A stretch of 64,000 bases of DNA from Paragordius varius (taxonomy: Eukaryota > Nematomorpha): NCBI GenBank assembly GCA_964247055.1, contig OZ176054.1:8742001-8806000 (forward strand), given 5' to 3'. A program made the position numbers and the translations under genes. A model generated the notes under the pieces. That model did no database searches. It was not told the origin of the DNA and saw nothing but the letters and a program-made list of their open reading frames with translations. Shown here one piece after another: positions 59,440 through 64,000 of this stretch (position 1 is the first letter of the stretch; every line of letters begins with the position of its first letter).

Positions 59440-62400
59440 TTTGAACAATTCAAAAACAATTTATTGTTATATATCATGAAAAATGATTGTTTATATAGAT
59501 TATTTTCATCGATTCGTGGGACAGAACACGGAAATGAATATAATATTATTGTAATGCATTTAAGTATAAAACAATTTGTTGAAACATGACGCATGAGTTA
59601 TTTGAAATGTTATTTATAAAACAATTCATCGAATCATGATGACGCACGTGTCAAATGTTATTGTGTAATAAAAAAGTGCACAAATATTATAACATATCAT
59701 TTCCCCTCGCTTTAGGAAAATCGATCAGGGGCTTTACGTTCTCTGAGAGGATAACGTCTTTCTTGTCTTTCAGAAGTTGTTTTCGGCTCATTAACTACAT
59801 CCGCTGCATCTGTGATTTTTTCTGGTAAATTACTGTCAAGTGGGACCTCAACCGACTTTTTCAATTATTCTGTTTTCGTTGAATTTTATTACCACATCTG
59901 TCTGGTAGGATAACAATCTAGTTCTATCAATAACTTTCCCTTTCTTCCATCCCATTGATGTTTCATTTTTTATTAAAATCGGTTCACAACTGACAAATTC
60001 CCGCAAAGGAGCATTGGTACTATAATCAGTGAAATCTGATTGTACGGTTTGTAACCACGATAAAGGAGTACAAATCTCTCTTTTTTGTAATGAACAAGGG
60101 GTTACCTTGGTGGCACTATGAATTGCTATTCGATAACTCCATAGAATAGTGTTTATAGTTTCTTGCGGATGCAAGTCAGCACGCTTTGTAGCTTTGTATT
60201 TGGTTTTAAGAGTATAAATTGATCGCTCCACCAAGCCATTCGTACGAGGATGATAAGGACTAGACGTGACATATTTAATATTTAAATGTTTTAATCTGTC
60301 CTCAAATTCGTAAGAAACAAAATATGTTGCATTGTCGCTTACTAATATTTTGGGAAAACCAAATCTAGCAAACAATTTTTCTAAACACTCTAAAATTGCC
60401 TTGCTTGTGACTTGTTTTATTGAATCAACTTCCACCCATCAAAAGCTGTCAATTGTTACTAACCAGTAAAACCCATCAATAGGACCTGCAATATCAATAT
60501 GAATTCTTTCCCATATGGCGGTATTGAAATTCCATTTGTACGTAGGGTTTACCTGGATGTTGGGCTTATACCTTTGAAATTCGTCACATGTTTAAGCAAA
60601 TAATTTTTTGGTCCAAATTCGGCCAATATACAGTGTGACGCGCGAGGGATTTCATGGTATTTATCCCCGGGTGCCCAGTATGAAGAAAATCAAGAATTTC
60701 TGTTTGCAATGAATTGGGAACTACTAGTCTGTCTTCCAAATAAACTAAGCCATATGATGTTTGAAGAAAGTTTCGAGGTGATTGGTAATCTTTAGGATCT
60801 GGATCATCCCAATTGTTGGAATTTAATGCAATTTTTAATTTTGGAATAATAGAATCCTTGTTACATAGGTTAATAACATGCTTTTTATTGATGTTAAAAT
60901 TGCTCATCGATAAAAACCGAATTTTTTTAGCTACTATATCATCATCGTCTACTTCGGAATCTGATTTTATTGCTAATCTAGATAAAGGGTTGGCTAAATT
61001 CTGAACTCCTTTATTAAATTCAATTGTGTAATCATAGCCCGATATTTTATAGATCCATCGTAGTAATTTTATGTTGGTTACCCCGGCTAAATTTCTATTT
61101 TCCCCAACTAATTTAATCAAGGGTTTGTGATCCGTCAAATAAATGATCTTCCATATATGAAAGAATGGAATTTTTGCACAGCGAATAAAATCGCTTTTGC
61201 TTCCCTTTCAATGGTAGAATAATGTTTTTCAAAATTTAAACATTTTATTGATGCGTAACAAATGGGTCGTTTGCCTTCATCTGTTACGTGGAATAGAATA
61301 GCTCCTAAACCTTCCATCGAAGCATCAGTTTCTATTAATAATGTCCCGGATTATATGGAATCAATTCTACAAAGTTAGATATTAGTTGTTTCGATAGCGA
61401 AAATTGTTTATCATGTATGTCCTCCCATTTCCAGGGCTTTTTGTTTCCAGTCAATGTGTGTAAAGCACTAATGACTGGATGTAATCTGGGTATGAATTTC
61501 TCATGAAAGCTTAGTAATCCCAAATAAAAACGTAATGTTGTTTTATCCTTAGGAACCGGGCAGTCTAAAATTGATTTGATTTTCTTATTTGTGGGTCTAA
61601 TACCCTTTCGAGATATTTCGTAGCCCATGTAGAATACTTTTTCCTTAAAAATTTTTATTTTATCTAGTTGCAAGCGGAATCCGGCATGTTCAAGTTTTTT
61701 TCAAAACAAGCTCAAGATTTGCTTTGTGTTGCATATCTGTATCGCCCGTTATTAAAACGTCATCTAGGTATGCACATCCTGGGCAATCATCCAGAATTTG
61801 ATCCATAATACGTTAATATCATCGGAGTATTTGTAAGCCCAAACGGTAGTCGTCTATAAGTAAAGTAGGCTCTGTGTGTAGTAATCGTTAGAATATCAGA
61901 GCTTTCCTTAGCAACAGGTAGCTGTAAGTAAGCATCCCTGAGATCTAAAACTGAGAATGAATGTCCATTTCCAATTTTACTCAATAGTTGATCAAATGTC
62001 GGAATTATATGGGAATCTTTGGATAAATATGGATTTATCGTTACACGATAATCAGCGCAAATGCGAACTTCCCCATTGGATTTCAAAACGTTGACAGTTG
62101 GTTGACCAACAAATTGGAGTTGTTGTTGGATCAACTGGTTCTATAATTGCTAAATCTAACAATCCGTCTAATTCGTTTTCTACCAATGGTTGTAATGAAA
62201 GAGGAACTCTTCGGCAAGGAAAACATTTTGGTTTTGCATCCGGAATCAGAAAGATTTTAATTGGATTTCCGTTGAAACAACCAAGTTCATTTGAAAGTTT
62301 TGGAAATCTGTTAATCAGATCCATATTATCATAATCAAAATTAATATTATAATTAACCTTTTGGAAATGGCAAATTGTAAGCTTTTATCCATGGTAATCC

Positions 62401-63525
62401 AAAAATCGGATCGAAATATCCTTTTGTAACGACACATGGTAAAGTTATTTGTTTGTGAAACGTCACATTAACCATCTCCCCATAATGGGAATCTTATTAT
62501 TGTCATATGTGGTAATTTGATCGGACCACGTTAATTTGGGACAACCAATCTGCCTCCATATTTGTTGATTTATGAACAGTCAGAAGTGTCGAAAAACCAT
62601 AATTCTAGGGGTAGTGCCCGCTTTTATAGATCTAATTTGATCTAAATTTCTTACCAACTTTGTTTTGCACATTGAACTAAAGTGGTTAAAGTTGTTATAT
62701 TTGTAACAATTTTCCAAGCAGGGCATTTGTTCTTTAGAGACAATTCACAATTGGGACAATTAATTTTGTCATTATTATTGTACTTTTCCTTTTTATTATT
62801 ATGATCTTTGCTGACCTTTACTTTATTCACAGTGGCTGATAAATTCTCAGCTTCCTCAAAACTGAGGGTAGGTCAACTAACATTTGTAAAGTTAATGGTG
62901 TTTCACCCATTTTGCCTAAGGGATATAACGTGTAGCTCTCTTTCCAATCTTGGTTAGTTGAATGAGGCCTACAATAAACATAACTCTTATCTTGTTGGAA
63001 ATATCAGAATCAAAACCTGCATTATCAGCTAGGATTTTTAATCTTTCCAAATACGACAAAAACGGTTCATTTTCCCCTCGACGAATACGATAAAATTCGG
63101 ACCGGTTAATCCATAAGCTTTTATCCGGCGCATATATCTGGACCGCTATTTTAAAGATCTCTGGCCATTCTAGAGCATCTATGTTGTCCGGATATAATAT
63201 GTTTTCAATTTTGTTCAAAATTTTTATTCCACCAAATGCAAGGAACAATTTTTTCACGGCATCATTAGTGATCGGTATGTCTCTGGCTAGTGAAAGCAGG
63301 ATTGGCACCCACACATAATTGGTATGTCTCATCAACAAAAAGAAACGTTCGATGTGCTTGACGTAATTTTTGAAATTCAATGATTCATCAAAAGGCTCCA
63401 GAACTATCCGATTTATGGGGTTTTGTGCATTATTAAATGTGAATTTGGAATCTTCCATGTAAGGAATAATTTTCCTCGTCGCCAATAATATTTTGAACAA
63501 TACAAAAACAATTTATTGTTATACA
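59440..63525 (-). mobile_element. Ty3/gypsy LTR retrotransposon, broken copy
   Basis: This is an old, inactive copy on the minus strand. Parts in order: a gag-like region with a cysteine-rich stretch (about 62.6-63.5 kb), then protease, reverse transcriptase and RNase H (about 60.6-62.4 kb), then integrase (about 59.85-60.6 kb). Signature pieces include VLDLRDAYLQLPVA in reverse transcriptase, FYLGLLSFHEKFIP at the start of the connection region, MTDHKPLIKL in RNase H, and HTGHPGINTMK with TNGLVERSIYTLK in integrase. A purine-rich tract precedes the LTR of about 260 bp at 59.44-59.70 kb. At the other end only a few tens of bases match that LTR, so the 5' LTR is largely gone. Reading frames are interrupted at several points. 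No target duplication could be read, and LTR divergence cannot be used for dating. Confidence 0.9.
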
Positions 63526-64000
63526 GTAGCGTATGCAGTAAAAGATTGTTAGTGCAAAATAATCTTAATGACACAAAACTGGGGGATATTATGGATATGT
63601 TTATAAATAAGACTGAATGATAATCAATATATGAAAATTGAGGACATTTGGTCGGCACATTTGGTATTGAAAAGCTAATACATAAAATTTTTGTGAGAAA
63701 TATTTATGATGTTTTTTATTGAAAATTTATTGAATGTTTATGCATACTCAGAGGAAAATGAAGCCACAATACCAAATATTCAACAAACTTTCTAGAAATG
63801 TATTACAGGATATATCCAATTTAGATAACGTTACTATAAGAGATAATATTATTTAACATGTTGCATTAAAATTATTGTTCATATATATTTATTTCACAAT
63901 AGTATTAATAAATAGATATTTATTATTATAATATATGGTTTTTATTGTTGCACATTTAAGAAAACATCATTGTTAAAAATATCATTGTGTAAAATCTTTC
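63526..64000. other. Window end, no supported gene
   Basis: A 32-codon plus-strand frame at about 63.76-63.86 kb (MKPQYQIFNKLSRNVLQ...) might be an exon fragment, but nothing supports it. The rest is AT-rich. Confidence 0.2.

Noticed and set aside
62098-62334. Plus-strand frame in the gypsy region
   Set aside because: It is antisense of the reverse transcriptase part of the broken gypsy element.
63758-63856. 32-codon frame starting MKPQYQIFNK
   Set aside because: Too short, with no splice context or recognisable family; mentioned only as a window-end possibility.

Overview
This looks like nuclear DNA of an animal: AT-rich, intron-bearing genes with GT-AG splice sites, proteins that align with metazoan orthologues, and a dense load of eukaryotic transposons (hAT, Helitron-like, Harbinger, non-LTR, Ty3/gypsy, many MITEs). 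The group cannot be fixed from sequence alone. All products were recognised from memory of the families; no search was run.

Layout. 59-11022 (+) is the 3' end of UBR4, the giant N-degron E3 ligase: 17 exons, about 1,040 residues, including the C-terminal hemi-RING. Its introns carry a foldback MITE and two larger DNA elements. RpS29 (11108-11284, -) converges on it, and their poly(A) signals interleave. 11.5-21.9 kb is repeat land: a TTAA-flanked MITE, a Harbinger transposase relic, a hAT element that took a second hAT copy and a Helitron-like element inside it, and a second foldback MITE. A compact convergent pair follows at 21965-22880: a BORCS6-like gene (+) and an unrecognised gene (-) whose stop codons lie one base apart. 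Both need introns of only 22-23 nt and both have a one-base frame break.

22.9-40.4 kb is again transposons: non-LTR fragments, a third foldback MITE, a complete-ended hAT with a perfect 8-bp target duplication, a cluster of TTAA MITEs in both orientations, a solo-LTR-like block, and a 4.4-kb palindrome made of two non-LTR copies pointing outward. A small unrecognised gene (-) lies at 40.4-41.2 kb.

45908-58949 (-) is a complete 16-exon M13 (neprilysin-family) zinc metallopeptidase of 707 residues with a signal peptide and HEIMH / ENVAD zinc motifs. A second copy of the 27.6-kb hAT family sits in its intron between the HEIMH exon and the next. Another intron holds a 142-codon open frame with a faint Bcl-2 BH1 look. 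Upstream of the peptidase lies a broken Ty3/gypsy element (59.4-63.5 kb, -). The host genes do not form an evident pathway. The striking theme is inverted repetition: foldback MITEs, head-outward non-LTR copies and hAT copies inserted in opposite orientation.
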